Below, piece by piece: positions 6,561 through 14,032 of a stretch of DNA of 38,569 bases. Position numbers and translations under genes: made by a program. Within the stretch, counting starts at the first letter, position 1. The number at the start of each line of letters is the position of its first letter. The notes beneath the pieces were generated by a model. It had not been told where the DNA came from. It did not search any database and saw only the letters and a program-made list of their open reading frames with translations. Source of the stretch: Magnetococcales bacterium (GTDB taxonomy: Bacteria; Pseudomonadota; Magnetococcia; Magnetococcales; DC0425bin3); the NCBI GenBank assembly GCA_015229045.1, contig JADGCJ010000017.1:1-38569 (forward strand), in the 5' to 3' direction.

Positions 6561-7007
6561 TTATTTGCCTTTGAAATCGTCGTGACACGCCTTGCAGGCT
6601 TCACCCATTTTTTTAAAGGCAGCCAGGATGGCCTGTTTGTCACTGCCTTTGCTGGCACCGACCAGATCATTGGCGGCTTTGAGGGCATTGCCGTTGTGTT
6701 GTTTGAATTTATCGCCCTGGGTCCAGATTTCCGGTTTGGCTTTGGTCTCCCCTTTGTCTGAACCCGGTGGAAATGAGTTACCCATGTGACTGAATCCGTC
6801 CACGATACCCTGAGCATGGAAAGCCACGTCCTGCGGGGCGTCAAACCCCAGGACCAGGATGGACTTGATCGCCTTCATGTGACCACCGACGGTGTCGAGA
6901 ATGGCCTGGCGATGAACGATGGCGGGATTGCTCTCTTCCGCACCCAAAGGTGCCATCGTTCCAGAAAGAGCCGCAACGATGGCCAGGGAAAGAATGATCT
7001 TTTTCAT
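6561..7007 (-). CDS. Cytochrome c-prime (class II cytochrome c)
   Basis: A 148-residue periplasmic protein with a Sec signal peptide (about 1-23, cleavage near LGAEES). A single C-terminal heme-binding motif, Cys138-Lys-Ala-Cys141-His142, lies seven residues from the end. A C-terminal CxxCH on a four-helix bundle is the hallmark of cytochrome c-prime, which binds NO and CO and may protect against nitrosative stress or carry electrons. The ATG at 7007 is the only good start, and a GAGGTGG sequence lies upstream. The next gene downstream on the same strand is cytochrome b561, a plausible redox partner. CcmI, needed for heme attachment, is encoded near 31375. Confidence 0.88.
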   Translation of the reverse strand: MKKIILSLAIVAALSGTMAPLGAEESNPAIVHRQAILDTVGGHMKAIKSILVLGFDAPQDVAFHAQGIVDGFSHMGNSFPPGSDKGETKAKPEIWTQGDKFKQHNGNALKAANDLVGASKGSDKQAILAAFKKMGEACKACHDDFKGK

Positions 7008-7032
7008 GTGTCACCACCTCAATCATGTCAAC

Positions 7033-7257
7033 TCAAGAAGGTAATTTTTTATGAGACCCATCGCAATGGGGGGAGTTGCCGGTGTGGCCACACTGGCAAA
7101 CCGCCACTTCACCGGCCTGCTTCAGGGTAACCTTTTTGGGGGTTTTGTTGGTACCATTTTTGTGCGACCCGTCACACAGGTGACCATTTTTGCTTGTGCC
7201 ACACAGGCAAAGCCAATGTTCGCCAGCGGGCAACTTGACCATTTTGGGACCGGACAT
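7033..7257 (-). CDS. Double-CDGSH iron-sulfur protein
   Basis: A 74-residue protein made almost wholly of two CDGSH (NEET-type) motifs, each expected to hold a [2Fe-2S] cluster through three Cys and one His. Motif 1 uses Cys17, Cys19, Cys28 and His32; motif 2 uses Cys54, Cys56, Cys65 and His69. This tandem layout matches the small MiNT/type-1 CDGSH family, thought to act in Fe-S or electron transfer. In motif 1 the usual Pro before the third Cys is replaced (GHLCDG), while motif 2 keeps it (SPHCDG). The start at 7257 follows an excellent AAGGAG site eight bases upstream. It ends 25 bases before the cytochrome c-prime gene on the same strand, so the three redox genes may be co-transcribed. A LysR regulator diverges from it. 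Confidence 0.9.
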   Translation of the reverse strand: MSGPKMVKLPAGEHWLCLCGTSKNGHLCDGSHKNGTNKTPKKVTLKQAGEVAVCQCGHTGNSPHCDGSHKKLPS

Positions 7258-7349
7258 GATATCTCCTTCCAGAATTTGCGTTGAACGAACAACTGAGAGG
7301 AGAGCATAAATCCTTTCCATATTTTCGTAAATGGCATAATAATAAAAAC

Positions 7350-7372
7350 ATTATTGCAATTTTGGAAATAAT
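7350..7372. promoter_or_regulatory. Candidate LysR-type operator (T-N11-A box)
   Basis: ATTATT and AATAAT form a perfect hexamer inverted repeat separated by 11 bases (7350-7355 and 7367-7372). This is the classic LysR-family binding geometry. It ends eight bases before the LysR start codon, so binding there would block its own expression and could activate the divergent CDGSH-cytochrome genes. Confidence 0.5.
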
Positions 7373-7380
7373 GGTGCGCC

Positions 7381-8334
7381 ATGAACCAGTTGCTGGGCAT
7401 GCAAATTTTTGTAGCGGTGATCGACCACGGTGGGTTTTCGGCAGCGGCGCGTATCCTGGGCAGCAGCGTTGGCAGGGTCAGCAAGGGATTGGCCGCCCTG
7501 GAGAACCATCTGGGTGTTCCCCTGCTGCAACGCACCACCCGACAATGGCATCTGACCTGGGAGGGGGAGCGCTACCTGGCCCATTGTCGGCAGATTCTTT
7601 CGGAGGTCAAAGAGGCAGACCGCTCCGTAGGCAAGGGACACTCTATAACGGGTCGCTTGCGCATCTCGGCCCCGGTGGCATTTGGTCATCGGCACGTCGC
7701 CCCCCTCCTGCTCGATTTCATGACCCGGCACCCGGGCATCGAGGTCAACCTGGAGTTGAGCGATCCTTATGTCAATCTGGTGGCAGAGGGGTTTGACCTG
7801 GCCATTCGCATCGGCAATCTGGTTGACTCATCGCTGCGTTTCCGGCGGTTGGGATCTTTTCATCTCATGGCCATGGCCGCGCCGGACTATCTGGACAAAC
7901 ATGGAAAACTCGAACATCCAGGCGATCTGGTCCACCATACCTGTCTGCTTTATACGCTGTCGGCTTCAGAAAGTGTGGGGGTATGGAGCTTCACTGACCA
8001 GGCAGGACACGAGATCCGGATCAAGGTAGCCGGACGGTTGAGTTCCAACAACGGGGAGGTGCTGCGTCAGGCAGCTCTGGCGGGCCACGGCATCATGCTG
8101 ACCCCGTCGTTCATTCTTCGGGGTGACGAGGTGAGCAACGGTTCCCTGCAGGTCATTCTGGCTGACTATCCTTGCCTGGGAGGGGGTATTTTCGCTGTTT
8201 ACCCACCCAACCGCCACCTGTCGACACGGGTGCGCGCCTGCGTGGATTTTCTGGCACAGGGGTGGGCTGGAGAGCCGCCTGTCACACCATCTGCCCCTCT
8301 TCCTCGACAGGCTCGTTGCACCCTTCCTCCGTGA
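7381..8334 (+). CDS. LysR-family transcriptional regulator
   Basis: A 317-residue LysR-type regulator with an N-terminal winged helix-turn-helix (about 1-60, including FSAAARILGSSVGRVSKGLAAL) and a C-terminal type-2 periplasmic-binding-like effector domain (about 88-300). The effector domain resembles the CrgA/DmlR-like subgroup (FDLAIRIGNLVDSSLRFRRL). It is transcribed divergently from the CDGSH protein across 123 bases that contain a T-N11-A inverted repeat, so that gene and the cytochromes behind it are likely targets. The effector cannot be told from sequence. The ATG at 7381 lacks a clear ribosome site. The last 53 bases overlap, in antisense, the end of the PilZ gene. Confidence 0.9.
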   Translation: MNQLLGMQIFVAVIDHGGFSAAARILGSSVGRVSKGLAALENHLGVPLLQRTTRQWHLTWEGERYLAHCRQILSEVKEADRSVGKGHSITGRLRISAPVAFGHRHVAPLLLDFMTRHPGIEVNLELSDPYVNLVAEGFDLAIRIGNLVDSSLRFRRLGSFHLMAMAAPDYLDKHGKLEHPGDLVHHTCLLYTLSASESVGVWSFTDQAGHEIRIKVAGRLSSNNGEVLRQAALAGHGIMLTPSFILRGDEVSNGSLQVILADYPCLGGGIFAVYPPNRHLSTRVRACVDFLAQGWAGEPPVTPSAPLPRQARCTLPP

Positions 8335-8674
8335 TGATGGCCGGTCTGACATCCTCTTCGCCACCGGGTTCGTCGAAGTGCAACCCCACGCCCTGGGGCG
8401 TGATGCGCGCCACGATGCAGGGGAAGACCATATTGTATTCGTGTTCCCCCTCCTGAACCGTGACAGCGGCAACGCCGCTCTCGCCCTGGGAGACTCCTGT
8501 CACGGGGAGTTCCGTGAAGAGGAAGGCCCCGCTCAGGCTGACATCCTTGGTGTAACCGACGACGGTGATGCCGCCATCGGTACGCAGGGTCAAATCGGTG
8601 ATGAAGCGGATCCGTTCGTTCAAACGGGCCGGCTCGCTGGGTGAATCCAAAGAGGTCTGGGTGGATGTGGTCAT
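8282..8674 (-). CDS. PilZ-domain protein, probable c-di-GMP receptor
   Basis: A 130-residue single-domain protein with both c-di-GMP-binding signatures of PilZ: RxxxR (Arg17-Leu-Asn-Glu-Arg21) and DxSxxG (Asp44-Val-Ser46-Leu-Ser-Gly49), followed by a beta-barrel-like segment to about 102 and an acidic tail. Such stand-alone PilZ proteins relay c-di-GMP levels to motility, pili or polysaccharide machinery; the partner is not evident here. The start at 8674 has no strong ribosome site. The 3' end overlaps the convergent LysR gene by 53 bases. Aminopeptidase N lies 283 bases upstream on the same strand, across a repeat-bearing spacer. A c-di-GMP phosphodiesterase (HD-GYP) is encoded at 19216-21423. 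Confidence 0.88.
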   Translation of the reverse strand: MTTSTQTSLDSPSEPARLNERIRFITDLTLRTDGGITVVGYTKDVSLSGAFLFTELPVTGVSQGESGVAAVTVQEGEHEYNMVFPCIVARITPQGVGLHFDEPGGEEDVRPAIITEEGCNEPVEEEGQMV

Positions 8675-8776
8675 GCTGGGTCTGGACGTTCCATTTCAGG
8701 GTCAACGCAGGGACGGGGTACGCCTCCGATATTTATTTTCCCATGCCGACTGGTCGTGCTGCAACAAGAATGTGAC

Positions 8777-8802
8777 CAGGGCAATCGCATTTGAAATTGG
8801 CA
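8777..8802 (+). repeat. Dispersed intergenic repeat, copy 2
   Basis: Matches 3017-3042 at 25 of 26 bases. Its first 15 bases (8777-8791) also form a perfect inverted repeat with 8904-8918, enclosing 112 bases. Confidence 0.6.
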
Positions 8803-8899
8803 TGCTTGAAAAATCGGACCTTGAACCGCGTCTATTTTGAAATACGTCGTTTTTTTGTGATCACAGCTCCCCGAATCACTATTCATGGTCCTCGAAAAT

Positions 8900-8918
8900 C
8901 TCCAATGCGATTGCCCTG
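8900..8918 (-). repeat. Dispersed intergenic repeat, inverted partial copy
   Basis: Read on the minus strand this is CAGGGCAATCGCATTGGAG, sharing its first 15 bases exactly with copy 2 at 8777. Short GGACC/GGTCC arms at 8816-8820 and 8887-8891 fall inside, so the 8777-8918 segment could fold as one large structure. Confidence 0.55.
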
Positions 8919-8957
8919 AGAATGTGTCAACGGGAACGCAGCAACAAGGATGCCACA

Positions 8958-11630
8958 TCAGGCGAGAATCTTGCCGACCATCTCTCCGACATCGCGGGAG
9001 AGGGGGGATTGCCTGGCCATGTGTTGCAACACCTCCTGCATACGTGCAGAACGCCCAGGCTCGAAGCTGCGCCAGCGGCTGAAGGGTATCAGCAGACGCG
9101 ACGCGACCTGGGGATTGGATCGGTCAAGTCGCAGGATCCACTCGCCAAGGAACTGGTACCCCTGACCGGAAGAATGATGAAAACAATAGGGATTTCCAGC
9201 GGAGAAACCGCCGATCAGGGCGCGTATCCGATTGGGATTGTCAGGATTGAAAACCGGATGTCGGGTCAAGGCCGAGACCCGATCAAAGGTATCGGCCAGC
9301 GGCGCCGTGGCTTGCAGTATCAACCATTTGTTGGTCACCAGAAAATCGTCCCGCCACCGTCGAAGAAAATCGTTCAAGGCGGACTCTCCCTGGGGTGCGC
9401 CGGCATGCACCAGCGTGGTCAAGGCGGCCATGGTGTCGGTCATGTTGGTGCTGGTCCGATATTGCCGTTCACAAAGCTGGTACCCATCCGGACGATCTGC
9501 CGCAGCCAGGGTGGCCAGGACACAATTTTTCAGCGCCCGGCGTCCGGCGGCAATCGGGTCGTAGGTCGTTGACTGCTCCGGGTTGGTCTGTTCATCAGCG
9601 AGGTGTCGATAGGTACGCAACAGGTCATTTTCCAGGGCCAGGGCCAGATCCCGCCGCAAAAAATCGCGCACCGCATGGACTACATCCGGATTGGCCTGGG
9701 GCATGCGGTCCAACAGATATTTTTCGCCTGGCAGGGTCAGGGCGAGTGCCCGCATGGCGGGGTCCAGATCCGCATCGTGCAGGGTGGCCAGAAAAGCCGC
9801 ACGCAACGCCGCATCGCCGACCAAAGGTTGCGCCCGCTGTTGCCGATCGATCCAGCGAAAGAGCCAGCGTTCCAGCAGCTCCTGACCGGCATCCCAGCGA
9901 TTGAAAGGGTCGCCATCCCTGCCCCACAAAAAGGCCAACTCGTCATCGCTGCGCGCCATCTCCAGGCGAACAGGCGAGGAGAACCCCCGCAGGATCGACA
10001 CGACAGGGCGTGTGGTTCCCATGTCACCCAAAAACCGAAACGTCTGCCGAGCCGTCCGCAGCTCCAGAACCTGTTCACGCGGGGCTGCGGCCGGATTGTC
10101 TCCCGGCTGGATCAGGGGCAGAGGATGACCCTCCTCCCCGAACAGGGCAACACGGACAGGAATATGCAAGGGAGCCTTTTCGGGCTGGCCGGGGGTTGGG
10201 GCACACGTCTGGGTCAAGGTGAGGGTACACCCCTCGCCGACAGGGTGACAATCCAGTTCGGCGCGCAGAGTCGGGGTTCCGGCCTGGCGATACCAGAGCC
10301 TGAACTGCTGCAACTCCTGCCCGGAGGCCTCCTCCATGGCCCGGACAAAATCCTCCACCGTCACCGCCTGGCCATCGTGGCGCTCAAAGTAGAGGTCCAT
10401 TCCCCGGCGAAACGCCACCTCCCCCAGAAGGGTATGCAGCATTCTGACGACCTCGGCCCCCTTGTTGTAGATGGTCGTCGTGTAAAAGTTATTGATTTCA
10501 ATGTAGGAGTCAGGTTGCACCGGATGGGCGGTCGGACCGCTGTCCTCGGCAAACTGGATGGAGCGCAACATGCGAACATCCTTGATCCTTTGCACACCCC
10601 GGGAGAGGGTGTCCGAGGAAAACTCCTGGTCACGAAAAACGGTCAACCCCTCTTTCAGACTCAACTGGAACCAATCCCGGCAGGTGATGCGGTTGCCGGT
10701 CCAGTTGTGAAAATATTCGTGAGCGATAACGGACAGGATGCCCTGGTAATCCTCATCGGTGGCTGTGGTCGGCTTGGCCAGGACATATTGGGAGTTGAAT
10801 ATGTTCAGCCCTTTGTTTTCCATCGCCCCCATGTTGAAATCGTTCACCGCCACGATCATGTAGACATCGAGGTCATACTCGCGTCCGAAACGAATTTCGT
10901 CCCATGTCATGGCTGCTTTAAGGGCGGCCAGGGCGTGGTCACACCGATCGGCATTGTCCGCTTCGGTGTAAAAGTGGAGAGCGACACGCCGCCCCGAGCG
11001 GGTGACAAACTCTCCCTCCAGACATGCCAGATCACCCGCCACCAGGGCAAACAGATAGGCCGGTTTCGGGAAGGGATCCTCCCAGGTGGCAAAATGGCGT
11101 TCACCCTCCAGGAAACCCCGGGCAACGCAGTTGCCATTGGCCAGCAAGAGCGGATACCCCCGCAGAGGCGCGATGAGGGTGACGGTAAAGCGCGCCAGCA
11201 CATCGGGCCTGTCCAGATACCAGGTGATCTTGCGAAACCCTTCTGCCTCGCACTGGGTACAAAACCGGCCATTGGAGATGTACAGCCCCTCCAGGGAGGT
11301 GTTCCGGGCAGGCTGGATGCGGTTTTCCACTTCCAGGACAAAATGGTCCGGCACCTGGCGCAGAGTCAGGGATTCGGCATCCAGGGTCCGGTTTTCAGGT
11401 GTCAGCGCGTGGCCATCCAGGCGCAGTGCGACCATCTCCAGCTCGCGACCGTTCAGACGCAGCTCCGCATCGCCTTCGACAGCCGGATTGCGACGCATCT
11501 CCAGGCGCGACTGCACCAGTACCGGATCCAGGTCCAGATGCACGGTCAAATGGACTCGATCGATCAAAAAGGGGGATGGACGATAATCCGCGAGGCGGGT
11601 CATCTGGGGAGCGGCGTGACTCTGTGCCAT
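8958..11630 (-). CDS. pepN: Aminopeptidase N (M1 zinc metallopeptidase)
   Basis: An 890-residue cytoplasmic M1 aminopeptidase that removes N-terminal residues from peptides late in protein turnover. The substrate-binding GAMEN motif is at 268-272. The zinc site is His304-Glu305-x2-His308 (HEYFH), with the third ligand Glu327 in LKEGLT. The PepN-specific stretch with GRFCTQCEAEGFRKITW is at 121-137. Length and collinearity match E. coli PepN (about 870) through the C-terminal helical domain, ending in the family-typical arrangement of a short FSRWRSFEPGRSARMQEVL helix. The ATG at 11630 follows an AGGA about ten bases upstream. No signal peptide is present. Downstream on the same strand are repeats and then the PilZ gene. 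Confidence 0.96.
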   Translation of the reverse strand: MAQSHAAPQMTRLADYRPSPFLIDRVHLTVHLDLDPVLVQSRLEMRRNPAVEGDAELRLNGRELEMVALRLDGHALTPENRTLDAESLTLRQVPDHFVLEVENRIQPARNTSLEGLYISNGRFCTQCEAEGFRKITWYLDRPDVLARFTVTLIAPLRGYPLLLANGNCVARGFLEGERHFATWEDPFPKPAYLFALVAGDLACLEGEFVTRSGRRVALHFYTEADNADRCDHALAALKAAMTWDEIRFGREYDLDVYMIVAVNDFNMGAMENKGLNIFNSQYVLAKPTTATDEDYQGILSVIAHEYFHNWTGNRITCRDWFQLSLKEGLTVFRDQEFSSDTLSRGVQRIKDVRMLRSIQFAEDSGPTAHPVQPDSYIEINNFYTTTIYNKGAEVVRMLHTLLGEVAFRRGMDLYFERHDGQAVTVEDFVRAMEEASGQELQQFRLWYRQAGTPTLRAELDCHPVGEGCTLTLTQTCAPTPGQPEKAPLHIPVRVALFGEEGHPLPLIQPGDNPAAAPREQVLELRTARQTFRFLGDMGTTRPVVSILRGFSSPVRLEMARSDDELAFLWGRDGDPFNRWDAGQELLERWLFRWIDRQQRAQPLVGDAALRAAFLATLHDADLDPAMRALALTLPGEKYLLDRMPQANPDVVHAVRDFLRRDLALALENDLLRTYRHLADEQTNPEQSTTYDPIAAGRRALKNCVLATLAAADRPDGYQLCERQYRTSTNMTDTMAALTTLVHAGAPQGESALNDFLRRWRDDFLVTNKWLILQATAPLADTFDRVSALTRHPVFNPDNPNRIRALIGGFSAGNPYCFHHSSGQGYQFLGEWILRLDRSNPQVASRLLIPFSRWRSFEPGRSARMQEVLQHMARQSPLSRDVGEMVGKILA

Positions 11631-11670
11631 GACACACGATCCTGGACTCTGAAAAGGGCCTAACGAAAAT

Positions 11671-11688
11671 GGGGTCCAGGGGGCTGGC
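11671..11688 (+). repeat. 18-bp dispersed repeat GGGGTCCAGGGGGCTGGC, copy 2
   Basis: Identical to 3072-3089. It is followed by a CCAGG...CCTGG pairing and then GGTTT-AAA-AAACC with a T6 run near 11708, a weak terminator-like shape on the plus strand. The rest of the 11631-11839 spacer shows nothing recognisable. Confidence 0.5.
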
Positions 11689-11839
11689 TCCTGGTTTAAA
11701 AAACCTTTTTTGCTCTCCGACGATCACGTCCATGGTGAAACATTGACCATCGCGATGACACCGGACTAACTTTACGGGGTCATCGGTTGAAAATACAAGG
11801 CATGGATGTCTGGCCACAGGAAAACGAGAGATCACCCCC

Positions 11840-12823
11840 ATGATGAAACGCGCCAACCCCTTTGATCCGGTCTATCGTGTTGCCAACAGTGGCAATCTGG
11901 CGGATAAACTAAAAAATCTTCCAGAATTTCCATATTTTATCGACCTTGAATTGACCAATACCTGTGATTTTCGCTGTCTGATGTGTCCGACGGGAATGCA
12001 TTTGCAGCGGCGCAGCAAGGGGTTTATGAGCGATACAATTTTTTATCGCCTGCTGGACGGGGTCCGGGAGCGGCAAACCCCTTTGCGCTTCATTCGCTGG
12101 GGAGAGCCTACCTTGCACCCGCGCCTGGTCGATTATCTCCAGGCGAGCCACGCCGCCGGAATCCTGACCCACATGAACACCAACGGCAACAATCTCGACG
12201 ATGCGTTGATGGATGCCCTGTTGGCCATTCCGCTGGATTGCATCAAGTTTTCTTTCCAGGGCATCGATGCGCAAAGTTATCGCGAGATGCGCAATACCGA
12301 TTTTTTCGCAGAGCTGATCGAACGCATCAAGAAGTTACACGCCCGACGTGGCGACCGCCCCGCTCCCTTCATACAAATCTCCACCACCGTCACCTACGAA
12401 ACCCGTGAACAGATTGCTGCTTTTCGTCAGATGGTGGAGCCTTATGCCGATCTGGTGAGCGTGGGACGCACCATCCTGGGGCATCTGGACGCCAGCAAGA
12501 TGAAGTGTTCCCCCGCCGACAAACAGACCCTGCTGCGTCTCCAGACCCAGGAGTCGGTGGTCAAGAAACACAAGTTGTGCCCCGAGGTGTTTGACAAACT
12601 CTCCATCAACTGGGATGGCACCGTTACGGCGTGTTGCGCCGACTATGACAATTTCATGACCCTTGGCAACCTCGCCACCGACTCCTTGCAAGAGATCTGG
12701 CACTCCCCCAAAATGCACCAATATCGTGTCGCGCTGGCCGAGATGCGGCATGCCGAATTTCCTCTGTGCCGGACCTGCTACGATTTTATGGGGTTGGACA
12801 CGCCCGGCTTGCAGGGGACATGA
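11840..12823 (+). CDS. Radical SAM/SPASM-domain protein
   Basis: A 327-residue radical S-adenosylmethionine enzyme. The [4Fe-4S] cluster motif CxxxCxxC is Cys42, Cys46, Cys49 (NTCDFRCLMC). The substrate-side barrel follows, with a GE-type motif (RWGEPTLHP) and MNTNGN. The C-terminal part carries a SPASM-like auxiliary-cluster region: Cys247, Cys265/Cys266 in TVTACC, and Cys310/Cys313 in CRTC. SPASM proteins mature peptides or modify small molecules, but no precursor peptide or partner is visible here. The GTVTACCADYDN...LGNL arrangement is common in radical SAM proteins of sugar and surface-polysaccharide loci. There is a tandem ATGATG start at 11840, with GAGAG upstream. It stands alone: pepN diverges and a DUF3800 gene follows 65 bases downstream. 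Confidence 0.85.
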   Translation: MMKRANPFDPVYRVANSGNLADKLKNLPEFPYFIDLELTNTCDFRCLMCPTGMHLQRRSKGFMSDTIFYRLLDGVRERQTPLRFIRWGEPTLHPRLVDYLQASHAAGILTHMNTNGNNLDDALMDALLAIPLDCIKFSFQGIDAQSYREMRNTDFFAELIERIKKLHARRGDRPAPFIQISTTVTYETREQIAAFRQMVEPYADLVSVGRTILGHLDASKMKCSPADKQTLLRLQTQESVVKKHKLCPEVFDKLSINWDGTVTACCADYDNFMTLGNLATDSLQEIWHSPKMHQYRVALAEMRHAEFPLCRTCYDFMGLDTPGLQGT

Positions 12824-12888
12824 CCTTCCGGGACAATTTTACCATTCCCCCTTTCCTCCCCCTTTAACCCACCCGGTTGAGACACCCC

Positions 12889-13872
12889 ATGGAACCACAT
12901 TCTGCCATTGGAAAAAAACCCTGTCCCGCCTGTTGGGGAACCGGGAGGCGTTGCGCCAAATCCGAGTGCTGCGGCGCCGAGCCGGACCATTCACCTTGCC
13001 CGGAGTGTTATGGCACGGGGTGGTTGGAAGTATCCTGTTCGAGAAGCATTCTCAATTTTTACATGGACGAATCGGGTTCAAGGAATCCTGAAAGATTAAA
13101 CTCTTTGCCACGGCATGGTCATGACTGGTTTGCCCTTGGTGGTATCCTTATTGAGGATGTCGATGAACCTCTCGCCAGGAAGCAATACCAGGAATTTTGC
13201 AAGAAATGGGAAATACAACACCCTCTTCATTCTGCGGAGATTCGAGGAAAATGTAATAAGTTCGCCTGGATTGGCAAGTTGAAAAAGAACGAACAAGATG
13301 ATTTCTTTGTTTCTCTTACTGAATTATTGACCAACATGCCTGTCATTGGCATAGCCTGCGTTATTGACCGCCCTGGGTATAACGACCGTTACGAGGCCCT
13401 CTATGCCGGACAAAGATGGCAAATGTGTAAAACTGCTTTTTCAATATCTGTTGAAAGAGCCGCGAAATACGCGGAAAAGAAAAAACTGAAGCTTAGAGTT
13501 CTTCCTGAAGAGTGCAATAAACATGACGATAAAATATTGAAAGGTTATTACGACTCAATCCTGGAATCAGGACTTCCGTTTAATCAATCCTCTTCGGAAA
13601 AATACAAACCATTAATTCGTGAGGATTTTAAGGATATTCTTCGCGAATTTCGCATCAAAAAAAAGAGCTCTCCTATGATGCAAATAGCCGACCTCTACCT
13701 TTGGCCGATGTGCATAGGCGGCTACGACCCAACAAACAGACCCTATGAGAGCCTTAGAAAGGCAGGGAAGCTGATGGACTGCCTGCTACCTGGCGAAGAG
13801 ACCGACAGACTGGGAATAAAATACGGCTGCTTCGAGTCAACCAGAGGGACGATAAAACAACAACCGGAGTGA
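12889..13872 (+). CDS. DUF3800 protein fused to an N-terminal zinc-ribbon-like module
   Basis: A 327-residue protein. Residues about 53-310 form a DUF3800 domain, recognised by NFYMDESGS near its start (Asp60-Glu61-Ser62-Gly63) and by QIADLYLWP near the end. The family has an RNase H-like fold, is often linked to mobile or defence regions, and has no settled function. Residues 1-50 are different: two DnaJ-like CxxCxGTG knuckles (Cys12/Cys15 and Cys37/Cys40) with Cys22, Cys27 and Cys28 between. A start at the internal ATG (13063) would cut the first beta strand, so the fusion is probably translated. Base composition changes near 13035 from GC-rich to visibly AT-richer and returns after the stop, which suggests the DUF3800 part was acquired. 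The ATG at 12889 has a poor ribosome site. Confidence 0.75.
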   Translation: MEPHSAIGKKPCPACWGTGRRCAKSECCGAEPDHSPCPECYGTGWLEVSCSRSILNFYMDESGSRNPERLNSLPRHGHDWFALGGILIEDVDEPLARKQYQEFCKKWEIQHPLHSAEIRGKCNKFAWIGKLKKNEQDDFFVSLTELLTNMPVIGIACVIDRPGYNDRYEALYAGQRWQMCKTAFSISVERAAKYAEKKKLKLRVLPEECNKHDDKILKGYYDSILESGLPFNQSSSEKYKPLIREDFKDILREFRIKKKSSPMMQIADLYLWPMCIGGYDPTNRPYESLRKAGKLMDCLLPGEETDRLGIKYGCFESTRGTIKQQPE

Positions 13873-13891
13873 AGATGACTCCTCACTCCGG
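13864..13891 (+). terminator. Hairpin overlapping the DUF3800 stop codon
   Basis: CCGGAGTGA (13864-13872, ending in the stop codon) pairs perfectly with TCACTCCGG (13883-13891) across ten bases. No T run follows, so it may be a Rho-assisted terminator or the edge of an inserted segment. Another short stem, GGGC-TTC-GCCC, lies just downstream. Confidence 0.5.
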
Positions 13892-14032
13892 GTTCGGCTC
13901 CCTTACGGTGAACCTCGCGGGCTTCGCCCATCTCCCACGCTACAAAATCCAGGGGAGTCATGTCAACAAAAAAATCGACCATCCATCGTCTGAACCGTAT
14001 CGAAAACGATTGTCTTGTCCAGTCCCCTTTTC

